This document shows, piece by piece, positions 54,291 to 63,533 of a stretch of DNA of 64,000 nt. The position numbers and the translations under genes were made by a program. Under the pieces are notes generated by a model. It was not told the DNA's origin. It did not search any database and worked only from the letters and a program-made list of their open reading frames with translations. Numbering within the stretch: the stretch's first letter is position 1; each line of letters opens with the position of its first letter. The DNA lies in assembly GCA_947455145.1 (NCBI GenBank), contig CANGME010000001.1, positions 62,001 to 126,000 on the forward strand, written 5' to 3'. The stretch comes from Comamonadaceae bacterium. GTDB lineage: Bacteria > Pseudomonadota > Gammaproteobacteria > Burkholderiales > Burkholderiaceae_C.

Positions 54291-54349
54291 TTATAAAAAC
54301 CAGACGAGACCTATCCCGATCACGGGATCCCTAACCAAAAATCCCCAAG

Positions 54350-55147
54350 ATGATCGAACCCCTGCTGATCGCTGAACTGGCCCTGATGGGTGCGTGTGCC
54401 GGTTTTCTGGCGGGCTTGATTGGTATTGGCGGGGGCATGATCATGGTGCCCTTCATGTCCTTTGTGTTGACCGCCAAGGGATTTCCTGCGGAGTACATTC
54501 TCAAGATGGCGGTGGCCACCTCGCTGGCCACGATCTGCTTTACCTCTTTGTCATCGGTTCGGGCCCATCACCAACGCGGTGCCGTGCTGTGGCCCGTGGT
54601 GAAACTGTTTGCGCCCGGCATTTTGCTGGGCTCACTCATAGGTGCACAAATCGCCGTGGCCCTGCCGACCAAAGCCTTGAGCATTTTGTTTGCTATTTTT
54701 GTGATCTTCTCAGCCACCCAGATGTTTTTAGACCGCAAACCAAAACCCACGCGGGTCTTGCCAGCAGGGCTGGGCATGTTCGGCATGGGCAATGTGGTCG
54801 GTCTGCTGTCCAGTCTGGTGGGGGCTGGCGGGGCTTTTGTCTCCGTGCCTTTCATGACCTGGTGCAACGTGAAGATTCACCAAGCGGTGGGCACCTCGTC
54901 AGCGCTGGGCTTCCCCATCGCCTTTGCAGGCACGCTGGGCTACATCTGGGCCGGGCAAAACATGCCCGACATGCCACCCGGTGCTTTTGGTTACCTCTAT
55001 GTGCCGGGCCTCGTGGTCATCTCGCTGGCCAGCATTTGCACAGCCCCTTTGGGTGCGCGCACCGCACACCGCATGGACATTCGCCCTTTGAAGAAAGCCT
55101 TTGCCGTGGTGTTGTACATTTTGGCGGCTTACTTTCTGCTTCGTTGA
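54350..55147 (+). CDS. Sulfite exporter TauE/SafE family permease
   Basis: A 265-residue membrane protein with the two glycine motifs FLAGLIGIGGGMIMVPFM and LLSSLVGAGGAFVSVPFMTW and about eight membrane segments. It is a different subfamily from the cys-operon permease at 6272. It lies 36 bp before a formyltransferase gene and upstream of the oxalate region, so export of an organic or sulfur anion tied to that pathway is possible, but unproven. Confidence 0.85.
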   Translation: MIEPLLIAELALMGACAGFLAGLIGIGGGMIMVPFMSFVLTAKGFPAEYILKMAVATSLATICFTSLSSVRAHHQRGAVLWPVVKLFAPGILLGSLIGAQIAVALPTKALSILFAIFVIFSATQMFLDRKPKPTRVLPAGLGMFGMGNVVGLLSSLVGAGGAFVSVPFMTWCNVKIHQAVGTSSALGFPIAFAGTLGYIWAGQNMPDMPPGAFGYLYVPGLVVISLASICTAPLGARTAHRMDIRPLKKAFAVVLYILAAYFLLR

Positions 55148-55183
55148 GACGGGCTCCGGCCAAATTTTTAAGAAAAATCAAAC

Positions 55184-56101
55184 ATGAGAATTGCATTCAT
55201 CGGCCAACAAGATTTTGGCAAGGCCACGCTAGAGGCATTTTTGGCCCGTGGCGACACAGTTGCCGGGGTCTTTTGCATGCCCGAAAAACCCGGTGACAAG
55301 CCGGATGCACTCTGTGCCGCCGCGCAGGCTCTGGGGTTACCCGTATTTCAGTTCGCCAACCTCACCGGCCCTGAGGCCGAGCAAGCCATGCGTGACTTGA
55401 ACGCCGACATTGGCGTGATGGCGTATGTGTTGCAATTCGCGCCGCAATCCCTGGTGAACATCCCCAAACACGGCACGATTCAATATCACCCATCTCTCTT
55501 GCCACGCTACCGTGGCCCCTCCTCCATCAACTGGCCCATTGCCCGTGGCGACACAGTCACTGGCCTGAGCATTTTCCGCCCTACTGACGGACTGGACGAA
55601 GGTCCCGTCATTTTGCAAAAAACCTGCGCCATTGGCCCAGATGACACTCTGGGGGATGTGTACTTCAACTCGCTGTTCCCCATGGGTGTGGCGGCCTTGC
55701 TGGAGGCTGCTGATCTTGTCGTTAGTAGTCAGCACCGTGAAGTGGTGCAAGATGAATCACTGGCGGGTTATGAAGGCTGGTTCCGGGTCGAAGAATCCAA
55801 AATCAACTGGGCCAACCATGTGGATCAGGTCTATGACGTGATCCGCGCCTGCAATCCGGCACCTGGGGCTTGGACGGAATTGGCCGGAATCAAGGTTTAC
55901 CTATATGACTGCCGCAAGCATGTCACACGACGCTTTGCGGAAGTCAAAGGCAAACCAGGGGCGATTTCCAAAATGAGTGAGACTTCGATTTTCATCAATG
56001 CACAAGGCGGCATGATCGAGGTGCTCAAGCTCAAACCCGAAGGTGGGAAGAAAATGAACGGCGCTGATTTTGCAAGATCCTTCAATCTGCTCGCCACCTA
56101 A
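55184..56101 (+). CDS. Formyltransferase family protein, 10-formyl-THF dehydrogenase hydrolase-domain type
   Basis: A 305-residue protein with an N-terminal formyl-THF domain (IAFIGQQDFGKATLEAFLARGD) and C-terminal Fmt-like domain. The active-site region is IQYHPSLLPRYRGPSSINWPI followed by GLSIFRPTDGLDEGPVILQK. The YHPSLLP with no Asn two places before His, plus KINW and PAPGAWTE blocks, are closer to the N-terminal hydrolase part of 10-formyltetrahydrofolate dehydrogenase than to methionyl-tRNA formyltransferase. Possible roles are release of formate from formyl-THF or formyl transfer to an unknown acceptor. Its place ahead of oxalate genes, which produce formate, suggests a one-carbon link. 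Confidence 0.8.
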   Translation: MRIAFIGQQDFGKATLEAFLARGDTVAGVFCMPEKPGDKPDALCAAAQALGLPVFQFANLTGPEAEQAMRDLNADIGVMAYVLQFAPQSLVNIPKHGTIQYHPSLLPRYRGPSSINWPIARGDTVTGLSIFRPTDGLDEGPVILQKTCAIGPDDTLGDVYFNSLFPMGVAALLEAADLVVSSQHREVVQDESLAGYEGWFRVEESKINWANHVDQVYDVIRACNPAPGAWTELAGIKVYLYDCRKHVTRRFAEVKGKPGAISKMSETSIFINAQGGMIEVLKLKPEGGKKMNGADFARSFNLLAT

Positions 56102-56150
56102 ACTCCCAACCCAGTGTTAACCCTTAGAGCGACGTTCCAATTCCAAAAAG

Positions 56151-56164
56151 TTGACCCCCATCAA
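56151..56164 (+). promoter_or_regulatory. FNR-like box before the transporter operon
   Basis: TTGACCCCCATCAA matches the TTGAT-N4-ATCAA consensus of the Crp/Fnr group in nine of ten positions. A -10-like TAAACT at 56186-56191 lies about 29 bp from its centre, the spacing of a class II activated promoter. The same box precedes oxc at 60241. Confidence 0.65.
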
Positions 56165-56268
56165 GAGTATTTGTGCGTGACAAATTAAACTCACACCAGC
56201 TTGCTGACCCCAACAAGGCAAAGAATGCCACGTTGGGATATCTTCATTTTTTTAAAACAGGAAATATC

Positions 56269-57297
56269 ATGAGCAAAACTATGCAAACTCCGTTGGGATC
56301 CCGATTTGTAAAAACAGCCTTAGGTCTGCTTGCAGCCACAGGCTTCTTGGCCGCAACGCCAGCCCTGGCTGCCTGGGAGCCCACCAAGCCCGTCGAATTC
56401 ATCGTGCCCGCAGGTACGGGCGGCGGCGCTGACCAAATGGCACGTCTGCTGCAAGGCATCATCATCAAGCACAAGCTGATGAAAGAGCCCATGATTGTCG
56501 TGAACAAATCCGGCGGCGCTGGTGCTGAAGGCTTCTTGGACGTCAAAGAGTCCAAGGGCAACCCACACAAGATCGTCATCACGCTATCCAACCTGTTTAC
56601 AACCCCCTTGGCCACAGGCGTTCCCTTCAACTGGCGTGACATGACCCCCGTGGCCATGCTGGCGCTGGACCAGTTTGTGCTGTGGACCAATGCCGAAGCC
56701 CCATACAAAACCGCTGGAGAGTACATCGCTGCCGTGAAGGCCGCAGGCCCCAGCAAGATGAAAATGGGCGGCACGGGCTCCAAGCAAGAAGACCAGATTT
56801 TGACTGTTGGTCTGGAAAAAGCCACAGGCACCAAGTTCATCTACATCCCATTCAAAGGCGGCGGTGACGTGGCCGTTCAACTGGTGGGCAAGCACATTGA
56901 CTCCAGCGTGAACAACCCCATTGAAGCCGTGGCCCAGTGGCGCGCTGGTAAATTGAAGGCGCTTTGCGTTTTTGACGACACCCGCATGCCTTACAAAACC
57001 AAGGTCACAGACACCCAGTCTTGGTATGACATTCCCACCTGCAAAGAGTCAGGCGTGCCTACCGATTACGTCATGCTGCGCGGTATCTTCATGCCAGCGG
57101 GTGCTACACCTGACCAGTTGAACTTCTATGTTGAACTGTTCAAGAAAATCCGCGCCACGCCAGATTGGAAAGACTACATGGAAAAAGGCGCTTTCAACCA
57201 GACCTTCATGACCGGTCCCGATTTCACCAAATGGCTGGGTGCTGCTGAAAACAACCACCGTGACCTGATGAAAGAAGCTGGCTTTATTGCCAAATAA
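56269..57297 (+). CDS. tctC: Bug-family receptor of a tripartite tricarboxylate-type transporter
   Basis: About 342 residues. Signal peptide VKTALGLLAATGFLAATPALA, then the mature start WEPTKPVEFIVPAGTGGGADQMARLLQ. It is longer and divergent from the orphan Bug at 40. AGGAAA before the ATG at 56269 fixes the start. It lies first in an operon with tctB and tctA. Neighbouring oxalate genes suggest oxalate or a related dicarboxylate as ligand; this is inference. Confidence 0.88.
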   Translation: MSKTMQTPLGSRFVKTALGLLAATGFLAATPALAAWEPTKPVEFIVPAGTGGGADQMARLLQGIIIKHKLMKEPMIVVNKSGGAGAEGFLDVKESKGNPHKIVITLSNLFTTPLATGVPFNWRDMTPVAMLALDQFVLWTNAEAPYKTAGEYIAAVKAAGPSKMKMGGTGSKQEDQILTVGLEKATGTKFIYIPFKGGGDVAVQLVGKHIDSSVNNPIEAVAQWRAGKLKALCVFDDTRMPYKTKVTDTQSWYDIPTCKESGVPTDYVMLRGIFMPAGATPDQLNFYVELFKKIRATPDWKDYMEKGAFNQTFMTGPDFTKWLGAAENNHRDLMKEAGFIAK

Positions 57298-57326
57298 ATT
57301 GAGCGACCCTCACTACGCTCACTAAG

Positions 57327-57359
57327 AACAAAGCTCAACTTGGTTTGAGCTTTGTTTTT
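57327..57359 (+). terminator. Intra-operon terminator between the receptor gene and tctB
   Basis: A perfect 12-bp stem (AACAAAGCTCAA / TTGAGCTTTGTT), a six-base loop and a short T run. It probably lets only part of transcription pass, giving more receptor than membrane subunits. Confidence 0.85.
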
Positions 57360-57402
57360 GTAAAGTCTTTTTTCAATCTTTAATTTGTCTACAGGAACTA
57401 AT

Positions 57403-57924
57403 ATGGATGCGAACTCTGATTCCCAAGAGGGAACTCGCACTGGCATTGCCACCAATATCGTCGATGCCATTACGGCAGTCGGCGTGATGATTTTGGGCGG
57501 TGTCGTACTTTTTGGAAGCCGCAAGCTGGGCTCGGGCTGGACGTCTGATGGTCCTGGAGCGGGATATTTCCCCTTCTACATCGGGCTGATATTGACCATC
57601 TCTGGCTTGGGCATTTTCTTGCAGTCGCTGTTCAGCAAAAACAAAAACACCGAGATTTTTGTGGACCGCGAACAAATCGGTCGTGTGTTGTCCGTGTTGT
57701 TGCCGGCCATTGTCTATGTCATCGGCATTCAATTCATCGGCATCTACGTAGCCTCGTTTATCTACATCACCCTGTTCATGATTATTCTGGGCAAGTACTC
57801 CTGGATCAAGAGTCTCACGGCCGCTGCGGCCGTCATGGTCTTGTTTTTCATGATGTTCGAAGTCTGGTTCAAAGTGCCGCTCTTTAAGGGCACCTTTGAT
57901 CTGCTCAGCGGACTTGGTTTCTGA
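57403..57924 (+). CDS. tctB: Tripartite tricarboxylate transporter small membrane subunit
   Basis: A 173-residue protein with four membrane segments, including VDAITAVGVMILGGVVLFGSRKLGSGWTSDGPGAGYFPFYIGLIL, the TctB signature, and a long C-terminal hydrophobic pair. The ATG at 57403 has AGGA upstream. It is followed after 18 bp by tctA. Confidence 0.88.
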   Translation: MDANSDSQEGTRTGIATNIVDAITAVGVMILGGVVLFGSRKLGSGWTSDGPGAGYFPFYIGLILTISGLGIFLQSLFSKNKNTEIFVDREQIGRVLSVLLPAIVYVIGIQFIGIYVASFIYITLFMIILGKYSWIKSLTAAAAVMVLFFMMFEVWFKVPLFKGTFDLLSGLGF

Positions 57925-57942
57925 GCATAGGAGTTATTAAAA

Positions 57943-59472
57943 ATGGAAGAACTAAACGCGTTGTTTCAGGGGTTCGCGGTCATTTTGACCCCCATGAACA
58001 TGTTGCTAATGCTGATTGGCATTGTGCTGGGCGTCTTGATCGGCGTGCTGCCAGGTCTGGGTGGTGCAAACGGCGTGGCTATTTTGCTGCCCCTCACGTT
58101 CACCATGCCGCCCACCTCGGCCATCATCATGCTGTCGTGCATCTATTGGGGTGCTTTGTTTGGCGGGGCCATCACCTCCATTCTGTTCAACATCCCAGGT
58201 GAACCTTGGTCTGTCGCAACCACCTTTGACGGCTACCCCATGGCCCAGCAAGGGCGCGCAGGAGAAGCTCTCACGGCAGCCTTCACCTCCTCATTTGTGG
58301 GTGCGTTTGTGGCTGTGGTGATGATCACCTTCATGGCACCCTTGGTCGCCAAATTTGCGTTGAAGTTCGGCCCGCCCGAGTTCTTCGCGGTTTATCTGCT
58401 GACTTTCTGTAGCTTTGTTGGCATGGGCAAGGGCTCGCCTTTCAAAATCCTCGCGTCCATGACCATCGGCTTTGCCTTGGCTGCGGTCGGTATGGACACC
58501 GTGACGGGCCAGCTTCGCCTGACCTTCGGCTTTCATGAGCTGATGCGCGGTTTTGACTTCCTGATCGCGGTGATTGGTCTGTTTGGTATTGGCGAAATTT
58601 TGCTATCCATGGAAGAAGGCTTAGCTTTCTCGGGCAAGAGCGCCAAGATCGATCCCAAAATCGTGCTGGAAACCTGGAAAAAACTGCCCAGCTATTGGAT
58701 GACCTCACTGCGCAGCTCGCTGATCGGTATCTGGATGGGCATTACCCCTGGCGGTGCCACTCCAGCGTCCTTCATGAGCTACGGCCTGGCCAAGAAACTG
58801 TCTAAAAATGGTTCTAAGTTCGGCACGGGTGAACTCGAAGGCGTAATCGCGCCAGAGACCGCTGCTCACGCGGCCGGCACCAGCGCGCTTCTTCCAATGT
58901 TGGCCCTGGGTATCCCCGGCTCGCCAACCGCAGCGGTGCTGTTGGGTGGTCTATTGATCTGGGGCTTGCAGCCCGGCCCCCTGCTCTTCGTTGAGCAAAA
59001 AGACTTCGTCTGGGGCTTGATTGCCAGTATGTACCTGGGTAACTTGGTGGGCCTGATTGTGGTGCTCACCACCGTGCCTTTGTTTGCCTCCATACTGCGC
59101 ATTCCCTTCTCGATCATCGCGCCTGTGATCATCGTGATCTGTGCCATTGGAGCCTACACCGTGCACAACGCCATGCTGGACATCTGGTTCATGCTGCTGT
59201 TCGGCGCGATTGGTTACCTGTTCAAGAAGCTCGACTACCCCTTGGCCCCCTTGGTCTTGGCGCTGGTTTTGGGTGACAAGGCAGAAGACTCGTTCCGTCA
59301 AGCCATGTTGGTCTCTCAAGGCGAGATGTCCATCATGTTCTCTAACGGTCTGGTTGGCGGCATCACCACCCTGGCACTGGTTCTGCTGCTGTGGCCCGTG
59401 ATCTCCAAGCTGATCGGTCTGATTCGCCCACCTAAGGTGGATGAGTTTGCGGCAGATCGCCCGGTGGATTAA
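57943..59472 (+). CDS. tctA: Tripartite tricarboxylate transporter large membrane subunit
   Basis: A 509-residue permease with about eleven membrane segments. The first signature is GVLIGVLPGLGGANGVAILLPLTF; the second half repeats a related segment (IGIWMGITPGGATPASFMSYGLAKKLSK). GSPTAAVLLGGLLIWGLQPGP is also typical. Driven by a cation gradient with the Bug receptor. It ends before a bidirectional terminator. Confidence 0.94.
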   Translation: MEELNALFQGFAVILTPMNMLLMLIGIVLGVLIGVLPGLGGANGVAILLPLTFTMPPTSAIIMLSCIYWGALFGGAITSILFNIPGEPWSVATTFDGYPMAQQGRAGEALTAAFTSSFVGAFVAVVMITFMAPLVAKFALKFGPPEFFAVYLLTFCSFVGMGKGSPFKILASMTIGFALAAVGMDTVTGQLRLTFGFHELMRGFDFLIAVIGLFGIGEILLSMEEGLAFSGKSAKIDPKIVLETWKKLPSYWMTSLRSSLIGIWMGITPGGATPASFMSYGLAKKLSKNGSKFGTGELEGVIAPETAAHAAGTSALLPMLALGIPGSPTAAVLLGGLLIWGLQPGPLLFVEQKDFVWGLIASMYLGNLVGLIVVLTTVPLFASILRIPFSIIAPVIIVICAIGAYTVHNAMLDIWFMLLFGAIGYLFKKLDYPLAPLVLALVLGDKAEDSFRQAMLVSQGEMSIMFSNGLVGGITTLALVLLLWPVISKLIGLIRPPKVDEFAADRPVD

Positions 59473-59477
59473 GTTTG

Positions 59478-59504
59478 CTGGATCCCCGCCTACACGGGGA
59501 TGAC
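59478..59504. repeat. Palindromic repeat, family B, after tctA
   Basis: CTGGATCCCCGCCTACACGG onward; both arms carry the same change (CCCCG / CGGGG), so pairing is kept. It lies directly before the tctA terminator. Confidence 0.8.
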
Positions 59505-59505
59505 A

Positions 59506-59540
59506 CGTAAAAAAGCCTGCTTTAAGCAGGCTTTTTTACG
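59506..59540. terminator. Bidirectional terminator between tctA and the Crp/Fnr gene
   Basis: A perfect 15-bp stem (CGTAAAAAAGCCTGC / GCAGGCTTTTTTACG) with a TTTAA loop. A and T runs on both sides allow it to work in both directions between these convergent genes. Confidence 0.93.
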
Positions 59541-59557
59541 TGCGAGGCCAGTGTGAT

Positions 59558-60166
59558 TTAAATTTTCCCGCGCTGCTTTAACCGACTGAGCGTCTCTGCC
59601 GACAAGTTCAAGTAAGAAGCCAATTCCTTCTTGGGTATGCGCTCAAACAACTCAGGGTGTTTGCGCATGAATCTGTGCACACGGCCTGACGCATCCAGCA
59701 AGTGAAGTGTGATGGTGTGCGCCATGATCTCACTCATAAGGTTCATCACAAAGTACTCGAAAGGCTGCTTCACCTCGGGGTGGCGTTCCATGAAAGCGAT
59801 CCATTGCGGCATGGTTAACTTCGCCACACGCGCCTTGGTGACCGACACGATGCTGTAAGGCGTTGGCGTTTTTAAGCACCACGCGGCGTAGCTGGTCTCC
59901 ATATCGCGCTCATCCGCAAAGCGCAAGATCATTTCCTTGGCCTGCTGGTTAGACACCACCCGCTTGAGAATGCCGTCCAACACAAAGTACTGCTCCATCT
60001 CGTGCACGCCTTGGTGCAGAAGATGCTCCCCTTTGCTGTACTCCACCACAGTCAACAAAGATTCCAGCTCGGACTGTGCCGCCTCATCCATGGCCTTGAG
60101 AACAACGTTCTGTCGGAGCTGAACGCGAATAATGTTCTTATCGGGATGAGATTCAACAGAAGACAT
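59558..60166 (-). CDS. Crp/Fnr family transcriptional regulator
   Basis: A 202-residue regulator with an N-terminal cyclic-nucleotide-like beta barrel (VVEYSKGEHLLHQGVHEMEQYFVLDGILKRVV) and a C-terminal winged helix (IPKKELASYLNLSAETLSRLKQRG). The recognition helix has E-x-x-S-R (ETLSR), as in FNR, which fits the TTGAC half-sites found nearby. There is no N-terminal cysteine cluster and only one Cys, so it is not an oxygen-sensing FNR; the effector is unknown. Divergent from oxc, sharing a regulatory region. Confidence 0.88.
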   Translation of the reverse strand: MSSVESHPDKNIIRVQLRQNVVLKAMDEAAQSELESLLTVVEYSKGEHLLHQGVHEMEQYFVLDGILKRVVSNQQAKEMILRFADERDMETSYAAWCLKTPTPYSIVSVTKARVAKLTMPQWIAFMERHPEVKQPFEYFVMNLMSEIMAHTITLHLLDASGRVHRFMRKHPELFERIPKKELASYLNLSAETLSRLKQRGKI

Positions 60167-60240
60167 GAAGGCTTAGAAATCGACTAGGTTGGGGCAAGAC
60201 ACAAACTTCGCTTGTCTGCGTGATTGAAATGCGGTGAAAG

Positions 60241-60254
60241 TTGACCCCGGTCAA
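60241..60254. promoter_or_regulatory. FNR-like box in the regulator/oxc intergenic region
   Basis: TTGACCCCGGTCAA, a perfect TTGAC-N4-GTCAA palindrome. TATCAT at 60277-60282 is a good -10 for oxc, about 29 bp from the box centre, again the class II geometry. The region 60167-60388 holds no gene. Confidence 0.7.
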
Positions 60255-60388
60255 TGGTGTAACCAGAATCAACTTCTATCATACCGCGACGCTGCAATGA
60301 GGCCGAGCCGAAAGCATTAACAAGACGGTGTGATCCATCGTCAGGGGCCTTGATTTTGGTGAACGATTTTTTTGAACTACTAACCACT

Positions 60389-62110
60389 ATGACAAACGAA
60401 ACTCAAACTCCAGAAATGACCGATGGCTTCCAACTGGTCATCGAAGCCCTCAAACTCAACGGCATCGACACCATCTTCGGTGTGCCCGGCATCCCTATCA
60501 CTGACCTCACCCGCAAAATGCAGGCTGAAGGCATGCGCGTTATCTCCTTCCGCCACGAGCAGCACGCCGGTAACGCCGCCGCTGCTGCTGGTTTCTTGAC
60601 GCAAAAGCCCGGCATCGCACTCACCGTGTCGGCGCCCGGCTTCCTGAACGGCTTGACCGCACTGACCAACGCCACCACCAACTGCTTCCCCATGATTTTG
60701 ATCAGCGGCTCCAGCGAGCGCGAGATCGTTGACTTGCAGCAGGGTGACTACGAAGAGATGGACCAGTTGGCCATCGCCAAACCTTTGTGCAAGGCCGCTT
60801 TCCGCGTACTGCACGCCCAAGACATTGGCGTGGGTATTGCCCGCGCTATTCGCTCGGCTGTGTCGGGTCGCCCTGGTGGCGTTTACCTGGATCTGCCCGC
60901 CAAGTTGTTCTCGCAGACCATGACGGCTGAAGCGGGCAAGGCTTCGCTGATCAAGGTGGTGGACGCAGCCCCACGCCAACTCCCCGCACCTGATTCCGTG
61001 CAGCGCGCGCTGGACTTGCTCAAAGGCGCGAAGCGCCCTCTGATTCTGTTGGGCAAAGGCGCTGCCTACGCTCAGGCCGATGCTGACATTCGTGCTTTCG
61101 TTGAAAAATCCGGCATCCCTTACCTGCCCATGTCCATGGCCAAGGGCTTGCTGCCTGACACCCACGGCCAATCCGCTTCTGCCGCCCGCTCTTACGTGCT
61201 GGCCGAGGCCGATGTCGTGGTGCTGATCGGTGCGCGCCTGAACTGGCTGCTCTCACACGGCAAAGGCAAGACCTGGGGTGGTGATAAAGCCGCTTCGCGT
61301 CAGTTCATCCAGATCGACATCGCACCGACCGAGATCGACAGCAACGTGGCCATCGCCGCCCCGCTGATCGGTGACATTGGCTCTTGCGTCTCCGCCCTGC
61401 TGACTGGCATGGGCAGCAACTGGGCACAGCCTCCAGTTGAGTGGACCGGCAGCATCTACGACAAGCGCGACAAAAACATCGCCAAGATGGCCGAGACCCT
61501 GGCCAAGAATCCGCCGGTGATGAACTTCCAAAGCGCACTCAATGTGATCCGCAACGTGGTCAAGGCCAATCCGGAAGCCATCGTAGTGAACGAAGGCGCC
61601 AACACACTGGACTTCGCACGCAGCATTGTCGATATGTCCCTGCCGCGCAAGCGCCTGGACGTGGGTACCTGGGGCATCATGGGCATCGGCATGGGTTTCT
61701 CCGTTGCTGCTGCTGTGGTCACGGGCAACCAGGTCATCGCTATTGAAGGCGACAGCGCCTTTGGTTTCAGCGGTATGGAAGTCGAAACCATTTGCCGCTA
61801 CAACCTGCCCGTCTGTATCGTCGTCTTCAACAACAACGGTATCTACCGCGGTATTGACGTGAACCCCACCGGCGGCCCTGATGTGGCCCCCACCGTGTTC
61901 GTCAAGAACGCCCGCTACGACATGATGATGCAAGCCTTCGGCGGCGTTGGCGTTCACGCCACCACCCCGGCCGAGCTGCAAGCCGGTATTGACGAAGCCT
62001 TCCGCTCCGGCAAGCCCACGCTGATCAACGCTGTGATCGATGAAACCGCTGGCACTGAGAGCGGTCGCATCACCAGCTTGAACCCCACCAGCATGGCCAA
62101 TAAAAAGTAA
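60389..62110 (+). CDS. oxc: Oxalyl-CoA decarboxylase
   Basis: A 573-residue thiamine-diphosphate enzyme turning oxalyl-CoA into formyl-CoA and CO2. Visible are [35 protein letters not shown] with the cofactor Glu, the central nucleotide-binding domain ([28 protein letters not shown]) and the ThDP/Mg site [36 protein letters not shown] (GDS at about residue 454). The ATG at 60389 matches the family start ([22 protein letters not shown]). The frame is open to a TTG at 60350. Followed after 40 bp by frc. Confidence 0.96.
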   Translation: MTNETQTPEMTDGFQLVIEALKLNGIDTIFGVPGIPITDLTRKMQAEGMRVISFRHEQHAGNAAAAAGFLTQKPGIALTVSAPGFLNGLTALTNATTNCFPMILISGSSEREIVDLQQGDYEEMDQLAIAKPLCKAAFRVLHAQDIGVGIARAIRSAVSGRPGGVYLDLPAKLFSQTMTAEAGKASLIKVVDAAPRQLPAPDSVQRALDLLKGAKRPLILLGKGAAYAQADADIRAFVEKSGIPYLPMSMAKGLLPDTHGQSASAARSYVLAEADVVVLIGARLNWLLSHGKGKTWGGDKAASRQFIQIDIAPTEIDSNVAIAAPLIGDIGSCVSALLTGMGSNWAQPPVEWTGSIYDKRDKNIAKMAETLAKNPPVMNFQSALNVIRNVVKANPEAIVVNEGANTLDFARSIVDMSLPRKRLDVGTWGIMGIGMGFSVAAAVVTGNQVIAIEGDSAFGFSGMEVETICRYNLPVCIVVFNNNGIYRGIDVNPTGGPDVAPTVFVKNARYDMMMQAFGGVGVHATTPAELQAGIDEAFRSGKPTLINAVIDETAGTESGRITSLNPTSMANKK

Positions 62111-62150
62111 GCAAGTTTCGAGTTAAACCCATTCAACAGGAGAAATGAAT

Positions 62151-63422
62151 ATGTCCAATCAACCCCTTAAAGGCATCAAGATCATCGACTTCACGCACGT
62201 GCAAGCAGGCCCCGCAGCCACCCAGCTGCTGGCTTGGTTCGGCGCAGATGTGATCAAGGTCGAACGCCCAGGCTCTGGCGACGTGACCCGCAGCCAGCTG
62301 CGTGACGTGGAAGGCGCTGACGCCCTGTACTTCACCATGCTCAACAGCAACAAGCGCTCCTTGACGCTGGACACCAAAAAGGCCGAAGGCAAAGCCGTGC
62401 TGGAAAAGATGATCAAAGAATCCGACGTGATGGTCGAGAACTTTGGCCCCGGCGCGCTGGACCGCATGGGCTTCACCTGGGAGCACATCCAGTCGCTCAA
62501 CCCCGGCATGATTTTGGCTTCGGTCAAAGGCTTTAGCGATGGCCACCACTACGAAGACTTGAAGGTCTACGAAAACGTGGCTCAGTGTGCTGGCGGCGCA
62601 GCCTCCACCACTGGCTACTGGAAGGGTGAGAACTCTGGTCCCACGATTTCGTCCGCTGCACTGGGTGACTCCAACACCGGCATGCACCTGGCCATCGGCA
62701 TCTTGACCGCCTACATCGGTAAGCAACAAACCGGCAAGGGCCAAAAAGTGTCCGTGTCGATGCAAGACGCTGTGCTCAACCTGTGCCGCGTGAAGATGCG
62801 CGACCAGTTGCGCCTGGACAAAGTGGGCTACCTGGAAGAGTACCCACAGTACCCGCACGAAATGGAAGCTTTCAAAGACGGCGTTGTGCCACGCGGTGCT
62901 AACGCCGGCGGTGGCGGCCAGCCTGGCTGGATCTTGAAGTGCAAGGGCTGGGAGACCGACCCCAACGCCTACATCTACTTCACCATCCAGGGCCACGCCT
63001 GGGGCCCCATCTGCGACGCGCTGGGCAAGCCCGAGTGGAAGGATGACCCTGCCTACAACACACCCCGTGGTCGCCAGCCGCACATCATGGACATCTTCGC
63101 CACCATCGAAGCCTACATCGCAGACAAGACGAAGTTTGAAGCGGTTGACATCTTCCGCAAGTTCGACATTCCTTGCGCACCTGTGCTGTCCATGAAAGAA
63201 CTGTTGCATGACAAGTCACTGCGCGCCAGCGGCTCCATCGTTGAAGTGCCGCACAAAGTGCGCGGCAGCTACTTCACCGTCGGTAGCCCGATCAAGTTCT
63301 CGGACATGAAGCCCGTCGTCACCGCTTCGCCTCTGCTGGGCGAGCACACCGACGAAGTGTTGGTTGAGTTGGGCTACAGCGCCGAGCAAATCGCCAGCAT
63401 GCACGCCGCTCAAGCGGTATAA
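62151..63422 (+). CDS. frc: Formyl-CoA:oxalate CoA-transferase
   Basis: A 423-residue class III CoA-transferase that moves CoA from formyl-CoA to oxalate, closing the cycle with Oxc. It has [34 protein letters not shown], the catalytic Asp in [11 protein letters not shown] (Asp173) and the glycine loop [16 protein letters not shown] is eight bases before the ATG at 62151, better than the ATG at 62145. A strong terminator follows. Confidence 0.95.
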   Translation: MSNQPLKGIKIIDFTHVQAGPAATQLLAWFGADVIKVERPGSGDVTRSQLRDVEGADALYFTMLNSNKRSLTLDTKKAEGKAVLEKMIKESDVMVENFGPGALDRMGFTWEHIQSLNPGMILASVKGFSDGHHYEDLKVYENVAQCAGGAASTTGYWKGENSGPTISSAALGDSNTGMHLAIGILTAYIGKQQTGKGQKVSVSMQDAVLNLCRVKMRDQLRLDKVGYLEEYPQYPHEMEAFKDGVVPRGANAGGGGQPGWILKCKGWETDPNAYIYFTIQGHAWGPICDALGKPEWKDDPAYNTPRGRQPHIMDIFATIEAYIADKTKFEAVDIFRKFDIPCAPVLSMKELLHDKSLRASGSIVEVPHKVRGSYFTVGSPIKFSDMKPVVTASPLLGEHTDEVLVELGYSAEQIASMHAAQAV

Positions 63423-63481
63423 GTTCAGGCGTTCACACAACGCTCCCCGTAAGGAGCGAGGCGCTTCCAAGCGCTATGATC

Positions 63482-63511
63482 AACGGCGTCCTTTATGGAC
63501 GCCGTTTTTTT
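63482..63511 (+). terminator. Rho-independent terminator after frc
   Basis: Stem AACGGCGTCC / GGACGCCGTT with a TTTAT loop and a run of T. It separates frc from its downstream paralogue. Confidence 0.92.
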
Positions 63512-63533
63512 ATATTTCATTGAGGAGTAGGTG

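Noticed and set aside
62133-63209. Long minus-strand frame opposite frc (358 codons)
   Set aside because: Shadow frame; frc is complete and highly conserved on the other strand.
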